From Bifidobacteriaceae bacterium (GTDB lineage Bacteria; Actinomycetota; Actinomycetes; Actinomycetales; WQXJ01): a stretch of DNA of 27,765 nt. Each line of letters begins with the position of its first letter. Within the stretch, counting starts at the first letter, position 1. The position numbers and the translations under genes are program-made. The notes below the pieces were generated by a model. It saw only the letters and a list, made by a program, of their open reading frames with translations, did no database searches and was not told the DNA's origin. Below, one piece after another: positions 1 through 7,883 of the stretch. The stretch spans positions 1 to 27,765 of the forward strand of contig JAISCU010000453.1 in assembly GCA_031265345.1 (NCBI GenBank), read 5' to 3'.

Positions 1-217
1 CGGCCAGGAGCGCCGAAGGCTGAGCCGCCGCGAGCTGGAGGTAGCCTGCCCGGCGGTCCGGGTCTTGAAAGAACACCACGTCATTGGCGACCTGTTCCGC
101 AGTGGTGGTCTTGCCGCACCACTTCGGCCCTACTACCTGCACCGCGCCCATCCGCGCCAACGCCGCGCGCAAGGTCTGGTCCGCGATCCGGGGCCGGTAC
201 CCTGAGGCTTTGTCCAC
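1..217 (-). CDS. ATP-binding protein (AAA+, DUF4143-type), N-terminal part
   Basis: The gene runs off the left edge; only about 72 N-terminal residues are visible. They contain a Walker A motif, GPKWCGKTT at residues 30-38, in a context (VQVVGPKWCGKTT, then an FQDPD segment) that I recognise from bacterial AAA+ ATPases carrying a C-terminal DUF4143 domain. These proteins are common orphan accessory genes of unknown function. The start is the GTG at 217, because an in-frame TAG lies only three codons upstream. There is no Shine-Dalgarno sequence, but a promoter -10 box sits 6 nt before the GTG, so the mRNA is probably leaderless. The C-terminal half is not visible, so the DUF4143 assignment is inference from the N-terminus. 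Confidence 0.75.
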   Translation of the reverse strand, partial: MDKASGYRPRIADQTLRAALARMGAVQVVGPKWCGKTTTAEQVANDVVFFQDPDRRAGYLQLAAAQPSALLA

Positions 218-223
218 GGATCG

Positions 224-251
224 AATCTACCACAATTAGACAATCCGGCAA
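224..251 (-). promoter_or_regulatory. Leaderless promoter of the left-edge ATPase gene
   Basis: On the minus strand, TTGCCG (246-251) and TAGATT (224-229) are separated by 16 nt. Six bases separate the -10 box from the GTG start at 217, so transcription would begin at or next to the start codon. Confidence 0.55.
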
Positions 252-469
252 GCAACTGCGTGATATGTCGGCAAATTGCTTGGCGATTCGTCTACCCGCG
301 CGGCGCCGTATGGACCGCCTGGGGCGCGCGTGGGTGGGCAGTTCGCCGAAGCCGCGGAACGGCATCGGGCAAGAGCCCTTGCCCCCGGCACGGTTGGGAG
401 CCGCCGAACAGGCAGCGCAAGCCCACCAGTTGACGCGCCTGCGGCGGGGACGATCCGGCTTGGCTTTCC

Positions 470-1879
470 TCAGGAGGTCACCGGCGCCGCGTCATGCTGG
501 CGGGTCGGAGCGCTGCCGGAGATCGGCGCGGGGGCGGAGGGGGCGGCATCGGCCAAGAATGCGTCGCGGCGCAGCGAGATGCGCCCGTCCAGCGCCCCGG
601 TTTGGCGCGCCACGATGGTCGAGGCGACCGCCGCGGCGGTGACGTTTGTCGCCGTGCGCGCGGTGTCCACGATGGCGGAGATGGGCACCACCAGCAGGAC
701 TATCTCCAACGGCAGGCCGACCGCGGCGAGGGTCGACGCCGACGTGATGGTCGCGGTGCCGGGCACGCCCGCTGTCCCGAGCGACACCAACAATCCCACG
801 GCGACCAGGAGAGCCCAGTCGCCTGGCCCGTAGGACAAGCCCAGGCCGTTGGCGCCGTACACGGCCACGATGACCGGCCAGATCCCGGAGCAGCCGGGCA
901 TGCCGATGGTGGCGCCCAACGGCGCCGTGAAACCCGCGACCTCCTGAGACACGCCGATCCGCGCGGTGAGCGCCTCGGTCGTGGCAGGCAACGTGCCGAC
1001 GGATGACTGGGTGGTGAACCCGACCAGCTGAGCTGGGGCGATGCGGCGGAAGAACGCGCCCACCCGCACTTTGGCGAAGGCTCGGAGCAGCACGCCGTTG
1101 ACCACCCATGTGTCGATCGCGAGGGCGAGCACGCTCACAGCCAGCAGGACCACGAGCGACCAGGCGATGGCGCCGCGCCCAATCCCTCCGGCGGTGGCGC
1201 TGGCAACCAACGCCAGGACCGCGTAGGGCGTTAGCGCGATGACGAACTTGACCACCTTGTAGACGATCTCCCGCAGCGCTCCGACGAGGTCCTTGAACGG
1301 GCGGACGGCATCGGGCCGCCTGGCTGCCACCAGCACGTAGGCGACGGCGACGGCGGATGTCGCCACGATGATCGGCACCACTTTGTTCTGGCCGAAATCC
1401 GCCACGAGGTTGGTGGGGAAGAAGCCTGCGATGACGTCGCCCACCGGCGTCAGGCGGCCCTCGACCTCGGCCGGGTCGAGCCCCTGCGTGGTCAGGCGGG
1501 CGCCTCGGCCCACCCCGAACGCCAGGCCCAGACCCAGCGCGAGCAGGCCGGCGATCAGCGTGGTGAGCGTCAACCAGCCGACCGAGCGCAGCCCGATCCC
1601 GCGCAGCTTGGCCGCCGAGCCAAGGGACGTGACGGAGGCCAGCAGCGACACCACGATCAACGGGCCGACCAGCGCGCCGAGCAGGCCCACATAGATCTTG
1701 CCGATGGGCTCAAGCCAGTCGGCGTGGTGCGGGAAGGCGAGGCCGACCCCCGCCCCGAGGGCCAGCGCGGCCAGCGTCACGGAGGTGAAGCCGAGCCCCT
1801 TGCGACGGGCCCAGAACAGGGCAGCGGAAAGTGCTGCTACCAGGGCTAAGACCCCGGCGGCCGAGAGTTGTGCGGACAT
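470..1879 (-). CDS. Dicarboxylate/amino acid:cation symporter (DAACS family, TcyP-like)
   Basis: This 469-residue polytopic membrane protein has the hallmarks of the glutamate-transporter (DAACS) fold: the QSSVGTLPATTEAL segment (re-entrant loop 1), APLGATIGMPGCSGIWP, and the C-terminal GTAGVPGTATIT and SAIVDTARTATNVTAAA segments that form the substrate and Na+ site. The GCSGIWP and ARTATNV variants resemble the L-cystine transporter TcyP more than GltP or DctA, so cystine or another amino acid is the likely substrate; that is inference. Length is normal for TcyP. The start is well supported: AGGAGG at 1887-1892 lies 7 nt before the ATG. About 35 polar residues rich in Ala, Pro and Ser follow the last conserved segment. 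No regulator is adjacent. Confidence 0.9.
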   Translation of the reverse strand: MSAQLSAAGVLALVAALSAALFWARRKGLGFTSVTLAALALGAGVGLAFPHHADWLEPIGKIYVGLLGALVGPLIVVSLLASVTSLGSAAKLRGIGLRSVGWLTLTTLIAGLLALGLGLAFGVGRGARLTTQGLDPAEVEGRLTPVGDVIAGFFPTNLVADFGQNKVVPIIVATSAVAVAYVLVAARRPDAVRPFKDLVGALREIVYKVVKFVIALTPYAVLALVASATAGGIGRGAIAWSLVVLLAVSVLALAIDTWVVNGVLLRAFAKVRVGAFFRRIAPAQLVGFTTQSSVGTLPATTEALTARIGVSQEVAGFTAPLGATIGMPGCSGIWPVIVAVYGANGLGLSYGPGDWALLVAVGLLVSLGTAGVPGTATITSASTLAAVGLPLEIVLLVVPISAIVDTARTATNVTAAAVASTIVARQTGALDGRISLRRDAFLADAAPSAPAPISGSAPTRQHDAAPVTS

Positions 1880-1892
1880 ACGAATTCCTCCT

Positions 1893-2639
1893 TGCGAGTG
1901 CGGTTGGCGCGGTTGGCGCGGCGGGGCGGCCGCTGAAAGGCAGGGGGAAAGGTACCTGCGGAAGGGCCGGCGGAAGGGTCAGGCCCGGATTTGGCCGATG
2001 CCGTCGGCTCGGTTCAGGTGCGAACAGCAGGGGCGCATTCGGCGGCCCGGACATCGGAGCGCGCGGGCCAGACACTGGGAGTGCCGGCGGGTTTTCGCCA
2101 TGGCGGGGCTCCTTCGTGTGTCAGGCGCTGGCGCGCGGGGAAGACTCTTTGTGCGGTCGAGGCTAACACCGCCGCCGGCGCCGGCCGCAATGTAAAGACG
2201 GCGTTCCATTCTGGGGACTACACCAGGACGCGGTTGAGGGGCCTCGCGGACAACCTCCGAGTGGGTATTGCGTTCGGCCGCGGCGCGTTTGTCAAGGCGC
2301 GCGACTCGCCCGACGTCCGAACGGGCAGGCACGGTCACGCCGGACGTCGACCCGATCATGCGAGGCCTGCCCGGCCGTCGCCGCCGAGGGTCGCCCAACG
2401 CTTCGTTGTCAGCCCTTCCATTCCAAGTCACCGTAGCCCTGGAGGTACTCAATCGACGGAGCCTAAGGGGAGATTTGCAGGGGGTCTAGAGGGAGACTTG
2501 CAGGCCGGTCACCATTGCACCGTGCCGCAGGCTTGGTGCCAATGCCGTTGAGTTGGCGTTCGGGGCCGCGCGGCCCGGCTCGGCGGTGCCCCTGCAGACG
2601 GGCTCCTCCGACCCGAGCCCAACAGCGTCGGGGATCGCG
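1893..2639. other. Intergenic region with no recognisable gene
   Basis: Open frames in both directions here are arginine/proline/glycine-rich and match no family I recognise. Small structures only: a tandem GCGGTTGGC near 1901-1918, and two related segments, GGGGAGATTTGCAGG and AGGGAGACTTGCAGG, near 2468-2503. The promoter of the symporter probably lies at the left end but no clear box was found. Confidence 0.5.
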
Positions 2640-2850
2640 CCTAACCCACCGCCGCGCGCCGCGGCATCCCTGCCACGGTGGGTTGTGTCACCCCGCGTCC
2701 GATGCCGCCCGCCCGGCCGCCCGCGTTCACGCAGGTCACCGGGTCGGCGGGGTCGACCAGCTCTTCCCCGTCCGCGCCTAACCCACCGCCGCGCGCCGCC
2801 GCCTCCCCGCCACGGTGGGTTGTGTCACCCCGACCGTCCCCGACGCGCCG
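2640..2850 (-). repeat. Dispersed ~120-bp palindromic element: one full unit and flanking half units
   Basis: On the minus strand a full unit runs from about 2790 to 2674. It starts with GGCGGTGGGTTAGG, carries the core GTGACCTGCGTGAACGC followed by GGGCGGCATCGG, and ends with GTGACACAACCCACCG. A second end (2811-2835) and a second start (2640-2652) flank it, so units sit head to tail. The same family forms the array at 20947-21470. Terminal GGTGGGTT / AACCCACC makes each unit an inverted-repeat element. No coding capacity is apparent. It abuts the 3' end of the TetR gene. Confidence 0.8.
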
Positions 2851-2872
2851 GGCTCGGCCCATCGACGCCAAG

Positions 2873-3505
2873 CTAACGGCATTGGGCTTGGTGCCCAATC
2901 CGAGCGAGTTCGTCGCGGATCAGGTCGAGCGCCCAGGTGGGATCGGCGTCGACTGGGCAGTGCAGCAGATGGAAAGCGAGCCCGTCGATCAAAGCGTGGA
3001 GGCGCTGGGCATCCCTACCGATGCCGCCATCTCGGTCGGGGTCAGATGAAATGGGGACTGTCCCCATTTCTGCTGACTGGCGGAGCAGCGTGACCAGGTG
3101 TCGGCAGAGGTGCCCGATCTCTTGGTGGGCGTGGTCGCGGATGGCCACCAGGCCGGGCAGGGCGGTCGATTCGGCCAGGAGGGCGAGGTTGACCTCGAAC
3201 TCGGCTCGGCTGTGAGGCTCTAGCGGCAGCAACTCCGCGATGACCGCCAGGGCGTAGGCCTCGGGGTCATCGCCAGCGGGCACGGCCTGGACCCGCATGG
3301 TGGCACGTTCGACCATCAACTCGGCCGAGAACTCGATCAACTGCGCACGGGTCGGGAACACATGGCGGAGCGACCCGACCACCAGCCCGGCCTGCGCCGC
3401 GACCGTCCGCACTGATACCGCCGAGATGCCCTGGTCGAGGATGACCTGCCAGACCGCCTCAGCCAACTGGGCCTTACGGGCGTCCAGGTCGATGTGGCGT
3501 GGCAT
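2873..3505 (-). CDS. TetR/AcrR family transcriptional regulator
   Basis: A 210-residue repressor-type protein. The N-terminal helix-turn-helix is clear at residues 27-50 (ISAVSVRTVAAQAGLVVGSL, then RHVFPTR), typical of TetR DNA-binding domains. The C-terminal ligand domain is alpha-helical. Around residues 145-166 it carries an unusual insert, including EMGTVPISS, encoded by a 23-bp perfect palindrome and a nearby GGCGGCATCGG repeat tail; the alignable helices before (HLCRHLVTLL) and after (QRLHALIDGL) are intact. It diverges from the YmcC-like gene with a 79-bp spacer holding an inverted repeat, so it probably represses that gene and itself. The ATG at 3505 has no Shine-Dalgarno but has TAGCAT 6 nt upstream, indicating a leaderless mRNA. 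Confidence 0.88.
   Translation of the reverse strand: MPRHIDLDARKAQLAEAVWQVILDQGISAVSVRTVAAQAGLVVGSLRHVFPTRAQLIEFSAELMVERATMRVQAVPAGDDPEAYALAVIAELLPLEPHSRAEFEVNLALLAESTALPGLVAIRDHAHQEIGHLCRHLVTLLRQSAEMGTVPISSDPDRDGGIGRDAQRLHALIDGLAFHLLHCPVDADPTWALDLIRDELARIGHQAQCR
3048..3070. repeat. 23-bp perfect palindrome (GGGGAC-GTCCCC) inside the tetR gene
   Basis: Eleven-base arms GAAATGGGGAC and GTCCCCATTTC flank a single central base. It is read in frame by the TetR gene. A second copy of the core is in non-coding DNA at 24601-24620. Confidence 0.85.
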
Positions 3506-3511
3506 TTCGCC

Positions 3512-3539
3512 ATGCTAGCACGGGCGTGTTAGAGTGCAA
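3512..3539 (-). promoter_or_regulatory. Leaderless promoter of the tetR gene
   Basis: Minus-strand TTGCAC (3534-3539) and TAGCAT (3512-3517) are spaced by 16 nt; six bases separate the -10 from the ATG at 3505. Confidence 0.55.
3515..3532. promoter_or_regulatory. Candidate TetR operator
   Basis: CTAGCACGGGCGTGTTAG is an inverted repeat with 8-bp arms and one mismatch. It overlaps the -10 of tetR and lies between the two divergent starts. A weaker site, AGCAC-AACC-GTGCT, follows at 3545-3558 and shares the TAGCAC half-site. Confidence 0.6.
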
Positions 3540-3584
3540 CGCAAAAGCACAACCGTGCTACCAAACGAAACGGGGGAGTCGCCA

Positions 3585-4130
3585 ATGATCGTCACCTTGA
3601 TAATCGCCTGCGAGATCGGATTCTGGGTGCTCATCGCGTCCGGGCTCGCGGCCCGCTACCTGCTCGGTGCCAAGAAGCTCGGCGCCGTCCTGCTGGCCCT
3701 CAGCCCAGTGATTGACCTGGTCCTGCTCGTGGCGACGGCCATCGACCTGCGCGGCGGCGGCGAACCGGGCGCGATGCACGGACTGGCAGCGCTGTACATC
3801 GGCCTGTCGGTGGCACACGGGCACGCGATGATCAAATGGGCCGATCAAAGGGCCGCCTACTGGTCGAGACGCGGTCCCAAGCCGCCAACCCTGTACGGCA
3901 ACGATTACGCCGCCATCTGCTGGAAAGGCTTCGCGCGCACGGTCGCGGGCTGCCTGGTCGCCTGGGCCCTGATCATCGCTCTGGGCCACTTCGCCGACAA
4001 TCCCGAGGCGACGCAGACGCTGAACATTTGGGTCGGAACGCTCAAGATCATCGCCGTGATCGACGGGCTCCGGGCGCTCTCCTACACCATCTGGCCGCGC
4101 AAGCCAGCCAAAGTCGCGGCCACTCGGTAG
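3585..4130 (+). CDS. Integral membrane protein, YmcC-like
   Basis: A 181-residue membrane protein beginning MIVTLIIACEIGFWVL. Five hydrophobic segments are visible (residues about 2-22, 28-47, 60-80, 112-133 and 147-165), and the polar loop WADQRAAYW-RRGPKPPTLYG matches what I remember of YmcC-type membrane proteins of Bacillus and actinobacteria, which have no established function. The ATG at 3585 is chosen because GGGGGAG (3572-3578) lies about 6 nt upstream and the hydrophobic N-terminus starts here; an upstream in-frame ATG at 3534 would add a polar extension and cross the operator. It is divergent from tetR, which suggests repression by that regulator and perhaps a role in envelope or drug response. 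Confidence 0.75.
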   Translation: MIVTLIIACEIGFWVLIASGLAARYLLGAKKLGAVLLALSPVIDLVLLVATAIDLRGGGEPGAMHGLAALYIGLSVAHGHAMIKWADQRAAYWSRRGPKPPTLYGNDYAAICWKGFARTVAGCLVAWALIIALGHFADNPEATQTLNIWVGTLKIIAVIDGLRALSYTIWPRKPAKVAATR

Positions 4131-4139
4131 CGCAAACCC

Positions 4140-4157
4140 GACCCGGCGGCATCGTGC
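4140..4157 (+). repeat. 18-bp dispersed motif GACCCGGCGGCATCGTGC
   Basis: Identical to 6558-6575 and 17/18 identical to 17248-17265. Here it lies between two convergent genes, 9 nt after the stop of the YmcC-like gene. GGCGGCATCG is also the internal tail of the ~120-bp element, so this may be a fragment of it. Confidence 0.7.
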
Positions 4158-4162
4158 AGAGG

Positions 4163-4942
4163 TTATGCCACGGCCCGCTGGTAGACGCGGGTGGCCCAGG
4201 CCAAAGCCAGGACCAGCAGGCCGCCAGTCACCCCGAACCCGACCCAGCCCGCGCGCCCGAAGACCCCGTTGCACAACTCCCGCGCCGCCTCGGTGGCGTA
4301 GTAGAGCGGGTCGGCGTGGGCCAGCACGCGCAGCCAGCCCGGGCCCAGCGAGACCGGCAGCAGCACGCCGGACAGGAGCGTCAGCGGCAACTGGGTGCTC
4401 GTGACAATGGCGGCGACGGCCCCGATGTTCTTCACGGTCAGCCCCAGCGCCGCCGAAGCGGCCGAGACCGCACCCGTCAGCATCGCCAAGAGCACCAGCG
4501 TCAGGACCAGGCCGAGCGGGTGAATGTGGAACCCGAACAGGGTCGCCACGGCCACCACTACGAGCGCCGGGACCAGGAACATGACCGCGTCGCGCAGCAC
4601 GGAGCCCGCCAGGATGGCGAACCGCTCGATCACGCCCGCGTCGAGGTCCGCGACCACCTCCCAGGCCACCCCCGTGCCGCTGCCGTAGGCGAACAGCACC
4701 AGCATCCCCGGCATGAAACCGTTGACGATGCCGCTCACGAAGCCAGGAGCCCCCGCCAGGCCGCCGCGCAGCGAGTCCAGCAGCGGCGCGAACAGGGCCA
4801 GGTACAGCAACGGTGTAGTCAGCCCCGCGACTACCCAAGTCGGCTGTCGTAGCGTGGCGCGCACTTGGCGGCGCAAGAAGACTTTCGTGGCGGTCGTCAG
4901 CGCGACCGGCCTTGGTTGGACGATGCCGTCCGGTCGCGTCAT
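4163..4942 (-). CDS. ABC-2 type transporter permease (DrrB-like)
   Basis: A 259-residue permease with about six membrane helices. A cytoplasmic N-terminus (residues 1-30, [16 protein letters not shown]) precedes the first helix, typical of DrrB/NodJ-type ABC-2 permeases. The conserved ABC-2 region with [31 protein letters not shown] (split by a short loop, residues about 186-220) is present. The ATG overlaps the stop of the upstream ATPase gene by 4 nt (ATGA), so the two are translationally coupled and form one exporter. Substrate unknown; daunorubicin-type DrrAB systems export drugs or lipids. It is the last gene of the padR operon. Confidence 0.9.
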   Translation of the reverse strand: MTRPDGIVQPRPVALTTATKVFLRRQVRATLRQPTWVVAGLTTPLLYLALFAPLLDSLRGGLAGAPGFVSGIVNGFMPGMLVLFAYGSGTGVAWEVVADLDAGVIERFAILAGSVLRDAVMFLVPALVVVAVATLFGFHIHPLGLVLTLVLLAMLTGAVSAASAALGLTVKNIGAVAAIVTSTQLPLTLLSGVLLPVSLGPGWLRVLAHADPLYYATEAARELCNGVFGRAGWVGFGVTGGLLVLALAWATRVYQRAVA

Positions 4943-5721
4943 GCCGCCACCTCGGCATCGCGCAGGGTTCTACCCGTCAGAGTGAGGAACACGTCGTCAA
5001 GGCTGCCGCTGCCGTGGCGCTGTTTGAGTTCGCCGGGGGTGCCCTCGGCGATGACGCGACCGTGGTCGAGCACGCAGAGGCGGTCTGCTAACTGGTCGGC
5101 CTCGTCCAAGTAGTGCGTGGTTAGCACGACGGTTGTGCCTTGGGCTTTGAGCCCGCGGACCTGCTGCCAGAGGCTAGCCCGGTTCTGCGGGTCGAGGCCC
5201 GTGGTGGGCTCGTCCAGGAACAGGATTCGGGGACGGTTGACCAGGCTGAGGGCGATCTCGAGGCGACGGCGCTGGCCCCCGGAGTAGGTCCTGACCAGGC
5301 GTGTCGCGAAGCTGGCGAGGTCGAAGATGTCCTCTAACTCGGCGGTCCGGTCTTGCGCCTCCGCGCGGCCGAGCCCGTAGAGGCGGCAGGCCATGACGAG
5401 GTTCTCCCGGCCGGTGGCGGCCCGATCGGCCCCGCCGAGTTGTCCCACCAGGCCGATGTGGCGGCGGATCGCTTTCGGTTCGCTGGCGAGGTCGAACCCG
5501 GCCACCTTGGCCGTGCCGCCATCGGGTTCGAGCAGGGTGGTGAGCATGCGGAAAGTGGTGGTCTTGCCCGCGCCGTTGGGGCCGAGCAGGCCGTAGACCG
5601 TGCCGTGTTCCACGTTCAGGTCGATTCCGGCGACAGCGTAGACGGATGGCTCAGCTCGACCGGGGCCGGGAAAGCGTTTGGCCAGGCCGCGTGCCTGGAT
5701 GGCGGCGGTCTCACTCCGCAT
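4939..5721 (-). CDS. ABC transporter ATP-binding protein (DrrA-like)
   Basis: A 260-residue nucleotide-binding subunit. Walker A is GPNGAGKTT (47-55), the Q-loop glutamine is in GLVGQLGG (about residue 94), the signature is YSGGQ (146-150), Walker B is ILFLDEPT (166-173) and the H-loop is THY (His203). [14 protein letters not shown] and the C-terminal [11 protein letters not shown] are characteristic of DrrA/CcmA-type drug exporters. I take the ATG at 5721 as the start; a longer frame to 5841 would run through the coding region of padR and adds residues unrelated to the family. With this start the gene overlaps padR by 11 nt and the permease by 4 nt, consistent with a single polycistronic mRNA under PadR control. 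Confidence 0.93.
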   Translation of the reverse strand: MRSETAAIQARGLAKRFPGPGRAEPSVYAVAGIDLNVEHGTVYGLLGPNGAGKTTTFRMLTTLLEPDGGTAKVAGFDLASEPKAIRRHIGLVGQLGGADRAATGRENLVMACRLYGLGRAEAQDRTAELEDIFDLASFATRLVRTYSGGQRRRLEIALSLVNRPRILFLDEPTTGLDPQNRASLWQQVRGLKAQGTTVVLTTHYLDEADQLADRLCVLDHGRVIAEGTPGELKQRHGSGSLDDVFLTLTGRTLRDAEVAA

Positions 5722-6436
5722 CGGAGTCACCCTGGGCGAAGGCGGCATTATTCGGCATTGACGCCGTCCTTGGCGATACCGCCTTGGAGAAGCCGTCTTG
5801 GGCGAAGGCGGCGGCCAGCAACTGCGGGTCGGGTCGACCATCGACCAGCGCGCCGTGGATCTGCTTCCAGGCGGCCATGCCGCTCATGGTGCCTTGCTCG
5901 ATGGTGACCGTCAGTTGCCTGGTGAAGGCCAGCTCGGCCCGCAGGAGCGAGAGTTGGTACTGCGTCTCGATCTGCATCAGTTCCGGGACCTGGTCGCCTA
6001 TGTCGCGGATTTCCTGCTCGAGCGCCTCGATTTGGGCTTCCAGCTTGTCCGCCCGCTGGGCCAACAACTCGGTGGCCCGGTCGATCGGCAAGACCGGCAG
6101 CACCGACAGCGCCGTCATGAAGGCCGGAATCTCCGGTTTCGGGTCCGCGACCAGGTCGGACAGCCAACCGTTCATCTTCTTCATGCCCGCTGCGGTGATC
6201 CGGTAGGTGGTGCGCGGCGGCAGATTGCCCTCGCGAGTGACCTCCACGGCCTCGATCGCGCCGCCTTTCTCCAGCGCCGCGACCACGGTGTAGAGGGAGC
6301 CGTAATTCAGCCGCGCGGACTTGTCCTTGTGGCGGGCTTTGAGGGTCTGGACTATTTGATAAGGGTGCGACGGCTGCTCCCAGAGGGTGCAGAGAACCAT
6401 CAGCGCCAACGGATTCCCCAGCGGTGATCTGGCCAC
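5711..6436 (-). CDS. PadR family transcriptional regulator
   Basis: 241 residues. The N-terminal winged helix (residues 6-95) has the PadR pattern: [37 protein letters not shown] and [15 protein letters not shown] coiled-coil C-terminal domain (residues about 120-180, [20 protein letters not shown]) provides dimerisation. PadR proteins usually repress adjacent drug exporters and respond to the drug, which fits the downstream ABC genes. The start is GTG at 6436 with GGAGGA (6443-6448) 6 nt upstream. The last 30 residues are odd: a 14-bp direct repeat (5733-5746 and 5799-5812, 66 bp apart) makes the peptide AAFAQ occur twice, suggesting an in-frame duplication that extended the tail. Confidence 0.9.
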   Translation of the reverse strand: MARSPLGNPLALMVLCTLWEQPSHPYQIVQTLKARHKDKSARLNYGSLYTVVAALEKGGAIEAVEVTREGNLPPRTTYRITAAGMKKMNGWLSDLVADPKPEIPAFMTALSVLPVLPIDRATELLAQRADKLEAQIEALEQEIRDIGDQVPELMQIETQYQLSLLRAELAFTRQLTVTIEQGTMSGMAAWKQIHGALVDGRPDPQLLAAAFAQDGFSKAVSPRTASMPNNAAFAQGDSDAE

Positions 6437-6467
6437 GACGATTCCTCCATGTCTGTTCGGTCGCGGC

Positions 6468-6500
6468 TACTCTAATACGAGTACTCGCTTGCGTGCAAGC
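6468..6500 (-). promoter_or_regulatory. padR promoter/operator region
   Basis: Contains TACTC-N6-GAGTA (6468-6483) and GCTTGC-GT-GCAAGC (6487-6500), both inverted repeats. On the minus strand TTGCAC followed after 18 nt by TAGAGT would give -35 and -10 boxes overlapping them, so PadR autorepression is likely. Confidence 0.5.
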
Positions 6501-6557
6501 CTTGACTGCTTGCGGCTCCGGAACCGGAGGTCGTGACCATGTGGGGCGCGCCGGGCT

Positions 6558-6575
6558 GACCCGGCGGCATCGTGC
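6558..6575 (+). repeat. 18-bp dispersed motif, second identical copy
   Basis: GACCCGGCGGCATCGTGC, identical to 4140-4157, placed between the divergent padR and vapB genes. Confidence 0.7.
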
Positions 6576-6629
6576 TAGGAAAGCCCCGACAACCGACCGA
6601 GACGGGCTGGGCCCCGCTCGCGCGAAGGG

Positions 6630-6639
6630 ACGCTAGCGT
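6630..6639 (+). promoter_or_regulatory. Candidate vapB operator and -10
   Basis: ACGCTAGCGT is a perfect 10-bp palindrome that contains the TANNNT box TAGCGT (6634-6639), 26 nt before the vapB ATG. This arrangement suits autoregulation by a ribbon-helix-helix antitoxin. Confidence 0.45.
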
Positions 6640-6665
6640 GGGCTATCGCAGAAGGAGGAGGCCCC

Positions 6666-6887
6666 ATGACCGATGTTCTGATCCGCGATGTTCCGGAGGA
6701 GGAGCTCGCCCGGTTCGACAGAGCCGCAGCCGCCCGGAACATGAGCCGGCCGGAATACCTCCGCTCGAAGATCGCCGCGGAGCCGGAACCGCCCAGGAAC
6801 AAAGCGAGCCTCGCAGCGTTCCGGCGGCTGGCGAAGGCCATCCGTGATGTCGAGGACCCCGAGGTCATGGCCGGTGCCTGGTCGTGA
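6666..6887 (+). CDS. vapB: VapB/FitA-type ribbon-helix-helix antitoxin
   Basis: 73 residues. The N-terminus DVLIRDVPEEELARFDRAAA then ARNMSRPEYLRSKI reads as a ribbon-helix-helix fold (beta strand about 3-9, helices about 10-24 and 28-40) typical of FitA/VapB antitoxins; the C-terminal acidic-hydrophobic tail would bind the PIN-domain toxin. The start has a strong GAAGGAGGAG site 5 nt upstream. The stop overlaps the start of the following reading frame as GTGA, the normal VapBC coupling. However, the toxin frame that follows is only 31 codons long, so this antitoxin appears to have lost its partner. Confidence 0.82.
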   Translation: MTDVLIRDVPEEELARFDRAAAARNMSRPEYLRSKIAAEPEPPRNKASLAAFRRLAKAIRDVEDPEVMAGAWS

Positions 6888-6979
6888 CCGAATGGCTGAT
6901 CCCCGCCATCGCCGAAGGGTCGGATTTGAGAGGTCAGCCCGTCGAACGCATGGCCCTCGGCGATTCGCGCCCATCGTAG
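6884..6979 (+). pseudogene. vapC: VapC toxin relic with internal deletion
   Basis: Beginning at the GTG that overlaps the vapB stop, the frame reads VTEWLI, the common start of actinobacterial VapC proteins (usually MTEWLID followed by KSAL). It then jumps to IAEGSDLRGQPVERMAL, close to the usual VapC C-terminus (IAEVTGQPVE). The 31-residue product lacks the roughly 100 central residues of the PIN nuclease domain, including all catalytic acidic residues. I read this as an in-frame internal deletion of a VapC gene. Recognition is from memory of the family ends. Confidence 0.6.
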
Positions 6980-7039
6980 AATAGTCCCAAGTCGCCCGCG
7001 CTCGCCTCGCGCATCAAGCCCATCTGAAGGAGCACGCCA

Positions 7040-7768
7040 ATGAGAGTACGACGCTATGGCCAGATCGCCCAGTTGACTTTGTGGGCGGCCATCTTCCCGG
7101 TCAATTGTTACCTGGTCCGCGAAGAGGACGGCTTCACCTTGGTGGACACCACCTTGGCGGTGGGGGCTCCTGGGGTGGCGCGCGTGGTCGGTGACCGTGT
7201 CCGTGACAGTGGGGCGCCGCTGCGCAGAATCGCCCTGACTCATGCCCATCAGGACCATATCGGTGGCCTCGACCGGCTGAGGGCTGCGTTTCCCGATTGC
7301 CAGGTGCTGCTGCCCGCCCGCAGCGTGCCGATCCTCGCGGGCGACCTCGGCCTGCTGGAGGGCGAGGCCCCAGGTGAGATTCGGGGTCGCTACCGGCCTG
7401 TGGCCACCGTCCCTGACGTCTTGTTGGAGGACGGCGATCGGGTCGGCTCCCTCGAAGTGGTCGTGAGCCCAGGCCACAGCCCTGACTCGGTGTCTTTCCG
7501 CGACGTTCGTGATGGCGCTTTGATCTGCGGCGACGCTTTCCAGACGAAGGGCGGGCTGGCTGTCTCCGGTGATCGTCGGACGCTGTTCCCGTGGGTGGCG
7601 GCGGCCACTTGGAGCCTGCCCACCGCCATCGCCTCCGCGCGCCGTTTGGCGGGACTCGACCCGTCGCGCCTCATGCCCGGCCACGGCGATGTGCTGGCTG
7701 ATCCGGCTGGCGCTGTCGCGAGCGTCATAGAGCGGGCCGGACGGCTCGACGCGCTCCAGGGAGCCTGA
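7040..7768 (+). CDS. MBL-fold metallo-hydrolase
   Basis: 242 residues with the full metallo-beta-lactamase metal-binding set: HAHQDH at residues 68-73, His146 in SPGHSPDS, Asp165 in CGDAFQTKGG, and His215 in MPGHGDVL. This is the single-domain hydrolase layout of glyoxalase II-like proteins; the substrate cannot be told. AAGGAG (7027-7032) lies 7 nt before the ATG. TAGAAT at 6977-6982 is a possible -10, giving a leader of about 50 nt. The gene ends before a strong hairpin, so it is probably monocistronic. Neighbours give no functional hint. Confidence 0.9.
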   Translation: MRVRRYGQIAQLTLWAAIFPVNCYLVREEDGFTLVDTTLAVGAPGVARVVGDRVRDSGAPLRRIALTHAHQDHIGGLDRLRAAFPDCQVLLPARSVPILAGDLGLLEGEAPGEIRGRYRPVATVPDVLLEDGDRVGSLEVVVSPGHSPDSVSFRDVRDGALICGDAFQTKGGLAVSGDRRTLFPWVAAATWSLPTAIASARRLAGLDPSRLMPGHGDVLADPAGAVASVIERAGRLDALQGA

Positions 7769-7776
7769 GCGCCAAT

Positions 7777-7817
7777 CTCTGCAAATCCGCATTTCGATTG
7801 CGGAATTACAGAGTTTT
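7777..7817 (+). terminator. Probable intrinsic terminator of the MBL gene
   Basis: Arms CTCTGCAAATCCGCA (7777-7791) and TGCGGAATTACAGAG (7799-7813) pair with two mismatches around a 7-nt loop, followed by TTTT. Read on the other strand it begins CCGAAAAC-TCTG, like the hairpins at 20067-20124, so it may also belong to that repeat family. Confidence 0.6.
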
Positions 7818-7883
7818 CGGCTCGGGGACCCGTCTCGACAGTCGCGGGGCGTCGGCCTCCATCGGTTGCTGGGCGCCAAATGC

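Noticed and set aside
1979..2551. Overlapping frames on both strands in the 1.9-2.6 kb gap
   Set aside because: No hydrophobic pattern, motif or ribosome site; composition is typical of random high-GC frames.
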